The notes under the pieces: generated by a model
Databases searched by the model: none
Seen by the model: the letters and a program-made list of their open reading frames with translations, nothing else
What the model was told of the DNA's origin: nothing
NCBI GenBank assembly: GCA_947631685.1
Contig: CANRMI010000003.1
Coordinates: 1-64,000 of the forward strand
Length of the DNA stretch: 64,000 bases
From: an uncultured Lachnospiraceae bacterium
Lineage (GTDB): Bacteria > Bacillota > Clostridia > Lachnospirales > Lachnospiraceae
Reading direction: 5' to 3'
Position numbers and translations under genes: made by a program
Shown here: positions 39,477 through 47,870 of the stretch, one piece after another
Layout: each line of letters starts with the position of its first letter
Numbering within the stretch: position 1 is the first letter of the stretch

Positions 39477-41750
39477 CTATTTTTTAAAAAAGCATTGCTC
39501 AAACTCCTCCGGATAATGCGCCTTGTAATACAGAAGCTGCCAATGCAGCTGCGCGTAAGTAACGCAGTGTCCCCGTGAAAATAAATACCTGATCTTTCTG
39601 CAGGAATCAATGTACCATTCCGGAATATCATGGTCTTTTAATATCTGCCCCCATTTGTCCAGCCAGTTGTCCCGCCCGGCTCTTCCCTTATAAACATCTT
39701 CCGAGATCCGGCAGGCTATCTTATCATCTATCCCATGTCGGCAGAAATAATCAAAACAATCCTCTCTGGCCGTTATCACTTCATCCAGTGAATATCCCTT
39801 CCGCAAGAGGGATTCTGCATTGTCTTCCCAGACGCCCGTGCCGTACATCAGCCCCTCTGTTTTTACCAAATCCCAGAAATCAATATCTTCCCGGGCAGAA
39901 AGTATTTCCTGAAACCTCTGATTCATAAATGGCATTCCGATCATTTCTTTCGGCAAAAAGCATCCGTCTTTATCTTTGGGAATATCCCTCACGGCCAGTC
40001 TGTCGGTAAGCGAAATATCCCCGAGTGAACAGTTTGTCCTTTTTTCTAATTCAGATAAAAATTCCAGCAGATTTACGCCTGCAATAGTAACGCTATACAG
40101 CAGATCCCTGATCTGATAAAAATCCACGCCCACCGCGACAACTCCATTGCTTTGCAAACGCAAAGGAAAATGCTCCGTTATTTCTCCGTTTCCCTCAGGA
40201 AATATCAGCATTTTTCCGGGGTGCAGCTCGTATTCACCGACGCAATCCGCCAATTCACTGGCATAAACCTCATGTTCCCATTCTTTAAGCCGCAAATGAA
40301 ACCTTGAACAATAGCGGTCTATCATGATTTCCGCCCTTCTTCTCCCGACCGTGCCAGGCGTCCCCGCGCGAAAAGACGCTTTTACGCCGGAAAGGGAGGC
40401 CGTCATATCCTGAACCCTCCTTTGCGCGGAAGGCCGTACATTCAGCTCAAAATCCGGCTCTTTCGCGCCATCTACTCCAAGGAAATTTTCGTATGGCAGG
40501 CAAAAGCCATCCCGGATTAGTTTTTTCCCACATATGGGACAATTTTTTTCCGGAAGCCGATAGCCGATCGCGGCATCCAAGGCATCCGTGTCAAAATCGG
40601 AATATCGGCATTCCGCGCACCGGTAATGCGCTTTCAACGGATTCCAGGTCGTGATCCCGCATAAATACGCCACAAAACTGTTATCGCTGCAGCCCCGAAA
40701 ACCATGCGGCTCATCCGGCATTCCTGTTTTCTCCATAAGTTCCCTCATCAACAGGAATATGGGCTCATGGCCGGCACCGCAGATTCTTGTCAATTCTTTT
40801 TCTATACGCGCGGATACCTCTTGAGGGAGAATCTCCCCGTATAAATTACGGGCATTCGTGTATGAAATATCACTGAGTTTCCGGCTGTCTCCGTCCGCAA
40901 AGGGATACATCCGGTTATTCTCAAACGGCTCTGAAAGTTCAATCTGCTCCGCAAGCATCTTAGGATTGTCAATAACAATCTCCTTTGCCTTTTCCTTTCC
41001 AAGAAACGAAAAGAGTTCCATCATTTCTTCGGTACTTCTTAAATGCGCCTCCACATCCTGCTCCATATAGTCTGTTTTCTCATTGCAATGGCAGTCGTTC
41101 CGCAGCATTTTCCACTCGGTATTTTCCTCACGGTCAAGGTACTTCGCGGCAGATACGGCGATCAATGGTTTGCCAAATTTCCCGGCGGCTTCTATCACCC
41201 ATTCCGTCATATCCTTACTTCCGGTTTCTTCCGTCGGGAACAGCGAATGACAGGAAAACGGCGCTATCTCATAATAGTCAAAAATATCCTCCTTATCATA
41301 ATCCTGACGCGGATATGTATTGTCACAGTTCCATCCGATCAGCAGCCCTTCCCTGCATTCATTCAGATCGCTCAGATAGATCCATCCATTTTCCATCTCC
41401 TGATCCGCATATTTGAGCGCTTTCATAGAGAGGATTTTAAATAAATTTCTTCTTCCAATATCATTTTTTACAAGAACCGTAGCATAATGATCCAACGCTC
41501 CTTCTCCATTGCTCCCGTGTATGTCGTCCCGTATACGGATAACAGAACCGTAGATCAGTTTCAGCTGTTTATCAGCATAATACCGCATTGCGTCATATGT
41601 CTCTGCCCAACCGTCAACGGAAAAAAGGTCCGTTATCGCGATCCCCGCAAGTTCTTTCCCTGCTGCCGCCACCGGCAGTCTTATAGGATCTATGATGCTT
41701 TTCCCGATACTGAAACGCGTCTGACAATGTAATTCCATCCGCTTATTCAT
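39477..41750 (-). CDS. PolC-like (DNA polymerase III alpha, PolC type) derivative, predicted catalytically inactive, no exonuclease domain
   Basis: Collinear with PolC: PHP-like start (ELHCQTRFS, AITDLFS), EEMMELFSFLGKEKAKEIVIDNPKMLAEQIE, HYRCAECRYSDF...KNCPICGKKLIRDGFCLPYENFLGVDGAKEPDFELN, DIPEWYIDSCRKIRYLFSRGHCVTYA. Confidence 0.85.
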   Translation of the reverse strand: MNKRMELHCQTRFSIGKSIIDPIRLPVAAAGKELAGIAITDLFSVDGWAETYDAMRYYADKQLKLIYGSVIRIRDDIHGSNGEGALDHYATVLVKNDIGRRNLFKILSMKALKYADQEMENGWIYLSDLNECREGLLIGWNCDNTYPRQDYDKEDIFDYYEIAPFSCHSLFPTEETGSKDMTEWVIEAAGKFGKPLIAVSAAKYLDREENTEWKMLRNDCHCNEKTDYMEQDVEAHLRSTEEMMELFSFLGKEKAKEIVIDNPKMLAEQIELSEPFENNRMYPFADGDSRKLSDISYTNARNLYGEILPQEVSARIEKELTRICGAGHEPIFLLMRELMEKTGMPDEPHGFRGCSDNSFVAYLCGITTWNPLKAHYRCAECRYSDFDTDALDAAIGYRLPEKNCPICGKKLIRDGFCLPYENFLGVDGAKEPDFELNVRPSAQRRVQDMTASLSGVKASFRAGTPGTVGRRRAEIMIDRYCSRFHLRLKEWEHEVYASELADCVGEYELHPGKMLIFPEGNGEITEHFPLRLQSNGVVAVGVDFYQIRDLLYSVTIAGVNLLEFLSELEKRTNCSLGDISLTDRLAVRDIPKDKDGCFLPKEMIGMPFMNQRFQEILSAREDIDFWDLVKTEGLMYGTGVWEDNAESLLRKGYSLDEVITAREDCFDYFCRHGIDDKIACRISEDVYKGRAGRDNWLDKWGQILKDHDIPEWYIDSCRKIRYLFSRGHCVTYAQLHWQLLYYKAHYPEEFEQCFFKK

Positions 41751-41773
41751 TTAACATCCTCCCCATTGAGACT

Positions 41774-44617
41774 CTAGCTCGCGAACCCCATTCGTATGAC
41801 GGTTTTCTTTTTGGCAGTCAGATCAGGAATATCGCACTCTTCAATAGTCGTGATCCGTTCTTTTGTGATCCCGGATTCCTCATACTGCAATACCCTCTCT
41901 GCCAGATTCATTTCCGCTTCTTCCAAAGTCTTACGCACAAACCGACCGTTTCCGTAATCGCTCTCCGCGCGCGCAATATTGAAGATTTTTCTTAATTTGT
42001 TCATAGCTTCATCAGTGATCGTCATTTGTTTCTTCGAGAGCATAAGTTTTGCAATATCGCACAATTCGTCTGTGGTATAATCTTCAAATTCCACCTGAAA
42101 AGCGATCCTTGAAAGCATCCCCGGATTTCTATCAAGGAACTGACGCATGGGATCCGTATACCCGGCAAAGATTACGATCACATCATCCCTGTGGTTCTCC
42201 ATTTCCTGCACGATCGTATTGATCGCCTCATCTCCAAAACTATTTTTATAGCCGTCGCAAAGTGAATACGCCTCATCTATAAACAGCACGCCGCCCTGCG
42301 CTTCTTTAAACCTTCTTTTGACCAGCGGAGCCGTGGATCCAACATGTTCGCCAATAAGATCCGCGCGTCCTACCTCCACAAAAGTTCCTGTGGACAGAAT
42401 CTTTTCATCCCTCATGATCTCCGCGAACAACCTCGCCACTGAAGTCTTTGCCGTGCCAGGATTACCCGTAAAGACCATATGTAAAGAAACCTTTTCTCTG
42501 GCAATGCCTTTATCGATACAAAGTTTATTCAGCTTATAGTGAGAGATCGCCTTGTGAATGATCTTTTTTACGGAAGCAAGCCCTATCATATTATCAAGCT
42601 CTTTCTTTGCGGTTCCCGGCTTTCTCTCTTCCTTCAGCCCTTCTTCCAACATGCTGATATCATTTTTTGTGATCTGAAATAGTTCACCCTTCTTTAGATT
42701 GCCGGCATCTTTTCCGTCTGAGAGCAGCCTTACCGCCTGATTCTGTGACGCCCTGTCGATCAGGTTTCTTACATATCTTCCGTTGCCGAAGTTATCGATA
42801 TTTCTCACTTTCTCAAAAATAAAATATGCCTCTTTTACCGCATCCTCCGTTACCTGGAATCCACGTTCTTTTATCATCAATTTAAATATATCCGTAAGCT
42901 CGTCGGCAGTGTAGTCCGGGAAGTCGATCCAGTAGGGTATCCTGCTTTTCAAGCCCTCGTTCTTTTTCATAAACTCACGCATTCGCTCATTATATCCTGC
43001 CAGAATAACGATCACATCATTTCTTCTATTTTCCATCTCCTGGATAAGAACCGTGATCGCCGAATCGAGTACCATAGAATAGGCTTCGTCGATAAACAAA
43101 ACACCGCCCTTTGCCGCAAGGAACGCTCCCCGGATAGCCTGGATATAATTCAGACCGGAAAGATCCATTCCTCCTCGTTCTATGAAAGCGCCGCTTTTTA
43201 AGACTCCTTTTTCTTTTGCTATCTCCGCGAATAGTTTGGCGACAGTTGTCTTTGCGCTGCCCGGATTGCCTCCAAAGATCATGTTCATAGAACATGACTG
43301 ATAATCCTTACCCTTTCGCTTTATGCGTTCCCTTTCTATGACATCCGCTGCGAGAATGCTTTCAATCTGTTTTTTGACAATATCCAAACCTATCAGCTTG
43401 TTAAGTTTGTCATATGCCGATTCTGCCGGCTTATCCCTCTCCAGCATAAACGCCTGCGACGAAGCGTAATTATATGTTTGAAGTACGTTCTTATTCAGGC
43501 ACCAGGGTTCAAACTTCTCATACGCCATAAGAACATCCGTCTGAGTGAATTCGCTCCCCGGAAAAAGTTTCATGAATTCAGATGCCTGTCCTGCGTATTT
43601 CGCATATTCCGAGTCCTTTATCAAGGCTTTCATATATGCTATGGCAGCGCTTCTGTCGCCTCTTCCTTCACGAAGCGTAACGGGGATCACATACTTTTTA
43701 ATCTTCGGTAAGAGCTGGTAAGAAAAGCCGGGGTTATCTATATTGTACGCAAAAACAAAAAGACATTCGTTTCTATACTCCTTCAAAAGTTTCTCTATAT
43801 ACTCACAGGCTAAAGTATATTCTACAGGATCATGCCCAAACTTCTCTGTAAGATCAAAAACGATAACGCCTCCGCAATTTCCCTCAATAATCTCCCTAAG
43901 ATAATTTTGTCCACGATACACCTCCGGTTCTATCTCACTGACTATTCCCATACGCCGGCTGCTTATACGTTTTGCTTTTATCAGGCTCTGCGTAAGCGCT
44001 TCTGTCATATCTTTCGCGGCCTCAATACTACGACTGGCTATCACATAATGAACCATGTTCCCCTTGAAATCCGATACATTTTCATGTTCTTCAATATTTG
44101 AAAGTTCCGCGATAAACGCCTCATCATATACAGCTTTCTTACAGTTAATCTTCTTCGAAACAAGTCTTTCCTGGAAATCGAGGTGAAGCGGATTCCGATC
44201 TATGAAGTTGCGGTACGCGTGAAACCACTCCAGGTTTGTTGATTCCAGGAACCTGCCACGCTGATCCGTTAAATTTCTTCTTCTTGCTTCATAAATAAAG
44301 TCAAGCGCCTGGTCCATGGTAATTTCATCAGGATCGGCCTTTATTCTTTTTACCGAAAAGACTTCCTTCAGAATTCCGGTAATATGAGCAAATGTATCGC
44401 TGAAAGTACATTTCTTTTCATCATAAGAAAACATTGCGAATATTGTGTTTTCCTCTTCCCTGTAAGCACAGAAACCCACGCCATTATCCATCTCTCTATA
44501 CATATAGTTATTCACGGCGGCAATCGTGCCCTCATAAGAGTAGCTATTAAGTTTTATTGTTGCTTTCCTGCTTATTTGATCTGAGTTCGCATTCATCGCA
44601 AAGTTATAATATCTCAT
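41774..44617 (-). CDS. Tandem AAA+ ATPase (CbbX/SpoVK-like) with probable third, degenerate N-terminal AAA domain
   Basis: Two P-loops GGNPGSAKTTVAKLFAEIAKE and TGNPGTAKTSVARLFAEIMRD, two Walker B GGVLFIDEAYS; N-terminal GGVIVFDLTEKFG resembles Walker B. Confidence 0.88.
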   Translation of the reverse strand: MRYYNFAMNANSDQISRKATIKLNSYSYEGTIAAVNNYMYREMDNGVGFCAYREEENTIFAMFSYDEKKCTFSDTFAHITGILKEVFSVKRIKADPDEITMDQALDFIYEARRRNLTDQRGRFLESTNLEWFHAYRNFIDRNPLHLDFQERLVSKKINCKKAVYDEAFIAELSNIEEHENVSDFKGNMVHYVIASRSIEAAKDMTEALTQSLIKAKRISSRRMGIVSEIEPEVYRGQNYLREIIEGNCGGVIVFDLTEKFGHDPVEYTLACEYIEKLLKEYRNECLFVFAYNIDNPGFSYQLLPKIKKYVIPVTLREGRGDRSAAIAYMKALIKDSEYAKYAGQASEFMKLFPGSEFTQTDVLMAYEKFEPWCLNKNVLQTYNYASSQAFMLERDKPAESAYDKLNKLIGLDIVKKQIESILAADVIERERIKRKGKDYQSCSMNMIFGGNPGSAKTTVAKLFAEIAKEKGVLKSGAFIERGGMDLSGLNYIQAIRGAFLAAKGGVLFIDEAYSMVLDSAITVLIQEMENRRNDVIVILAGYNERMREFMKKNEGLKSRIPYWIDFPDYTADELTDIFKLMIKERGFQVTEDAVKEAYFIFEKVRNIDNFGNGRYVRNLIDRASQNQAVRLLSDGKDAGNLKKGELFQITKNDISMLEEGLKEERKPGTAKKELDNMIGLASVKKIIHKAISHYKLNKLCIDKGIAREKVSLHMVFTGNPGTAKTSVARLFAEIMRDEKILSTGTFVEVGRADLIGEHVGSTAPLVKRRFKEAQGGVLFIDEAYSLCDGYKNSFGDEAINTIVQEMENHRDDVIVIFAGYTDPMRQFLDRNPGMLSRIAFQVEFEDYTTDELCDIAKLMLSKKQMTITDEAMNKLRKIFNIARAESDYGNGRFVRKTLEEAEMNLAERVLQYEESGITKERITTIEECDIPDLTAKKKTVIRMGFAS

Positions 44618-44682
44618 ACATACCTCCCATTTCTTCTTTTTGTATACACTTGTATACTCATTTCGGCGCGAAAGGGGTTCGT

Positions 44683-45246
44683 TTACTCAGCAAGCGGCTT
44701 GCAGATAAATCCATTTTTCTTCGCGTATTCTTCTGCCGCCGATCCCGAAGAGCAGAAGATCACAAAATCTTCGCATTTTTCAAAAACATCCTCATTGCCG
44801 GCTCTCGTATACCTGATATATCCAAAAGCGTATTCCCCGATATTTTTAACGGTCTTCGGGATCTTTACGGATTCCATTTCGCCCATGTCCGCAAACGCGC
44901 CTTCTCCAATGGATGTGATCGTTCCCGGAATTTTCACATCAGAGATGCTCACGTTATAACCCGTTACGTTGGAGGCATACGGTTCGATAGCGGTCACAGG
45001 CAGATTCATTATTTCATCGGGAATTTCCACGGCGGAGTTATAGTATTTTTCACATACATCCGTAACTTCGATTCCAAAAACAGCAATTGCGTCAGCGCCG
45101 TCGTCGCCTTTGATCTTTTTAAATTTAAGACAACGCAGCGTCTGACCTACAGCACCGTAAGGATATTCAATCTCCTCATAAGTCCCACAATTGGTTTCCT
45201 CATCGAACTTTGTTACAAATTCAACATAACCGCTCTCATCAAACAT
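44683..45246 (-). CDS. Leucine-rich repeat (BspA/LRR_5-type) protein without signal peptide
   Basis: ISDVKIPGTITSIGEGAFADMGEMESVKIPKTVKNIGEYAFGYI repeats and YAKKNGF end. Confidence 0.8.
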   Translation of the reverse strand: MFDESGYVEFVTKFDEETNCGTYEEIEYPYGAVGQTLRCLKFKKIKGDDGADAIAVFGIEVTDVCEKYYNSAVEIPDEIMNLPVTAIEPYASNVTGYNVSISDVKIPGTITSIGEGAFADMGEMESVKIPKTVKNIGEYAFGYIRYTRAGNEDVFEKCEDFVIFCSSGSAAEEYAKKNGFICKPLAE

Positions 45247-45317
45247 AATATTTTCCTCCTTTGATCATAGATTGAACATAAAAAGCAATCTGCTTTATTA
45301 TATTCGGTTTCGCTTAG

Positions 45318-45370
45318 TTGCAATTATGATTTCTACTTCTTGCAATCGTCATATTAGCATATTGCAATTT
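45318..45370. promoter_or_regulatory. Three exact TTGCAAT motifs at 22-bp spacing (iteron array B) upstream of LRR-AAA-PolC operon
   Basis: ttgcaat at 45318, 45340, 45362; contains atattagcatattgcaattt shared with array A. Confidence 0.7.
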
Positions 45371-45397
45371 TTTTGTAAAGAAGTTTTTCAAATTTTT

Positions 45398-46882
45398 TTA
45401 AAATTCGTAATTTGCCGGGGTTTCCAATAGACAGGCCACCTCTATATGCACCGTCATCCCAAACTGGTCCACCGGGCGCACCCGCTTCAGCTCGTAGCCG
45501 CCTTCGCGGAGTATGCGCAAGTCACGGGCCAAAGTGGCGGAGTCGCAGCTCACATAAACGATTCTGGAGGGTGCCATTTTCAGCATGACGGACAGACATT
45601 TTTCGTCGCAGCCCTTGCGGGGCGGATCCACCACAATGACGTCCGGATGGCGCATATCGCAGCCGGATTTTGTTTGGAGATCCGAGAAATCTTCCCCATT
45701 TTCATAAAATCGGGGCAGGATCTCTTCTGCTTTTCCTGTGAAAAATTCCGCGTTGGAGATATGGTTTTTTGCCGCGTTTTTTCTGGCATCTTCTATGGCC
45801 TGGGGAATAATCTCCACGCCGTAAACCTGTCTGGCGCGCGTTGCCATGAAGAGGGAAATAGTGCCGATTCCGCAGTACAGATCCCACACGGTTTCCTTTC
45901 CTGTAAGGCCGGCATACTGCAGCGCCAGGCTGTAAAGTTTTTCCGTCTGCAGGGGATTGACCTGGTAAAAGGAGAGGGGTGAGATCTCAAATTCCAGCTC
46001 CTGTCCCGTAAATTCCATGTCCGGTGTTTCCATATTTCTCACCCGTATACTGTCCCGGATCGTGTTTTTTCCCCAGATGGTATGTACCTCTTTCCCCAGG
46101 ATCACATTGGTCTTTTCTGTGTTGATATTTACCGACACGCTCGTCATATTCTTTATGTTTGCCAGTCGTTCCAGCAAAATATCCTGATGGGGAAGCGCCT
46201 CCGGCTTCTTTCCCTCGTAATTCAGCACCAGGCATACCATGATCTCTCCGCGAGAAAAGCTATTTCGGATCAAAATATGACGCACCAGTCCCAGACCGCT
46301 GGTTTCATCGTAGGGCTCTACATGAAATTCCTTCATATATGCCAGAATGGTGTCCAGTATTTCTTTGTTTTCTTTTCTTCCCAGAAAGCACTCCGTATTG
46401 GCGATGATCGAGTGGGTTCTGCCCACGTAAAATCCTGCTATGGGATTCCCTTCTTTGTCTTTTCCCACCGGATAAAGGGCCTTGTTTCGATAGTGAAACG
46501 GGTTCTCCATCCCTACAATGGGCTCCATGATCCTGTCTATTTCTTCCGCGGGAAATCCGCCGATCCTGAGAAGATGATCGCGCACTTTTTCCTGTTTGAA
46601 CTTTAGCTGTCTGGCATAGTCCATCGCTTGTATCTGACAGCCGCCGCACTGTTTGTGGTATCTGCATAAAGGCTGTACACGAAAAGGAGAAGGTATTACT
46701 ACCTTCTCTAATCTCGCGTAGGCATAGTTCTTTTTACTCTTCATGATCTTGGCTTCTACCACATCTCCGATCACAGCGTCCTTAATAAAGAAAGGGAATC
46801 CGTCCTGCTTGCCGATACCTTCTCCTTCCGCTCCAATATCCGTGATCTCCACCCTGATCTTCTGGTCTTTTTTCCACTCCAT
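45398..46882 (-). CDS. rlmD: 23S rRNA (uracil-C5)-methyltransferase, RlmD/RlmCD family
   Basis: TRAM domain plus FeS cysteines (CRYHKQCGGCQIQAMDY), WDLYCGIGTISLFMA, VVDPPRKGCD, VYVSCDSATLARDL. Confidence 0.92.
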   Translation of the reverse strand: MEWKKDQKIRVEITDIGAEGEGIGKQDGFPFFIKDAVIGDVVEAKIMKSKKNYAYARLEKVVIPSPFRVQPLCRYHKQCGGCQIQAMDYARQLKFKQEKVRDHLLRIGGFPAEEIDRIMEPIVGMENPFHYRNKALYPVGKDKEGNPIAGFYVGRTHSIIANTECFLGRKENKEILDTILAYMKEFHVEPYDETSGLGLVRHILIRNSFSRGEIMVCLVLNYEGKKPEALPHQDILLERLANIKNMTSVSVNINTEKTNVILGKEVHTIWGKNTIRDSIRVRNMETPDMEFTGQELEFEISPLSFYQVNPLQTEKLYSLALQYAGLTGKETVWDLYCGIGTISLFMATRARQVYGVEIIPQAIEDARKNAAKNHISNAEFFTGKAEEILPRFYENGEDFSDLQTKSGCDMRHPDVIVVDPPRKGCDEKCLSVMLKMAPSRIVYVSCDSATLARDLRILREGGYELKRVRPVDQFGMTVHIEVACLLETPANYEF

Positions 46883-46891
46883 TTTGGTCCC

Positions 46892-47836
46892 CTATTCCAG
46901 TCTCGTGCCTCTTAAATTGGACTCAAATACCCGATTGTAGCCCAGCCATCCCGTATCGGTCGCCGCGCTGAAGATCTCGTTCATCATTTCCAGTTTGGCG
47001 TCGGTATTATCCGCCATATTTAACGCCACGGCTTCAAAAAGCGCCGGCTTTTTGGGCGAACCGTATTCGTATTCTCCATGGTGCGTCAGGATGCAGTGCT
47101 TTAACTCCGAAGCCAGCACCGGAGGAAAACCTTCTATATCCGCGATCTTTTCCCCTATCATCTCACAGCCCATCACGATATGCCCCAGCAGCTGGCCGTC
47201 GTCGGTATAATCGTTCTCCGGGAAAAGGGAGATTTCCCTGGTTTTCCCAATGTCGTGAAACATGGCTGCCGTCAGCAGCAGATCCTTCTTTAACAGCGGA
47301 TAGACGCCGCACAGGTATTCGCAGAGTTTTGTTACGCTCAGGGTATGCTCCAGCAGCCCGCCCACAAAACCGTGGTGCATGGTCTTGGCCGCCGAGGACT
47401 TTCGGAAAATTCGGATAAAGTTCTCATCTTTTACGAAGAATGCTTCCAGAAGCTTTTTCAGGTAGGGATTTTCTATCCGTTCAATATAGCCCAGAAGCTC
47501 TCCATACATTTCTTCTACATTTTTGTGACTGACGGGCAGATAGTTCGCCGGATCGTATTCTCCTTCCCTGCAGACGCGGACGCGTTTGACGTTGACCTGC
47601 AGGGCGCCCATGAAACTATTGACTTCCCCGCACACTTCTATGTAATCCAGCGCTTCAAACTCTTCGATGCCGGCGCTGTTAGGCTCCCACACTTTGGCGT
47701 CCATGGTGCCGGTCTTATCCTGCAGAATGACATTCTCATAGGCCTTGCCGTTCTTGGTCACCGCGGACTGCTTATGTTTGCAGAGATAAATATCGGAAAC
47801 CCTGTCCCCTTCTTTTAAATCTTTTACATATTTCAT
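46892..47836 (-). CDS. yhaM: 3'-5' exoribonuclease YhaM family (OB + HD domain)
   Basis: OB-fold N-terminus (VILQDKTGTMDAKVWEP) and HD motif (MFHDIGKTREIS, ILTHHGEYEYGSPK). Confidence 0.9.
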   Translation of the reverse strand: MKYVKDLKEGDRVSDIYLCKHKQSAVTKNGKAYENVILQDKTGTMDAKVWEPNSAGIEEFEALDYIEVCGEVNSFMGALQVNVKRVRVCREGEYDPANYLPVSHKNVEEMYGELLGYIERIENPYLKKLLEAFFVKDENFIRIFRKSSAAKTMHHGFVGGLLEHTLSVTKLCEYLCGVYPLLKKDLLLTAAMFHDIGKTREISLFPENDYTDDGQLLGHIVMGCEMIGEKIADIEGFPPVLASELKHCILTHHGEYEYGSPKKPALFEAVALNMADNTDAKLEMMNEIFSAATDTGWLGYNRVFESNLRGTRLE

Positions 47837-47870
47837 CTTCTAGCTCCTTCCATTGTCACTTTGACGCTTC

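Noticed and set aside
29743-45397. Integrative element with integrase/att sites
   Set aside because: The gene content looks island-like, but no integrase, recombinase, relaxase or tRNA-adjacent direct repeats were found at the borders within the window.
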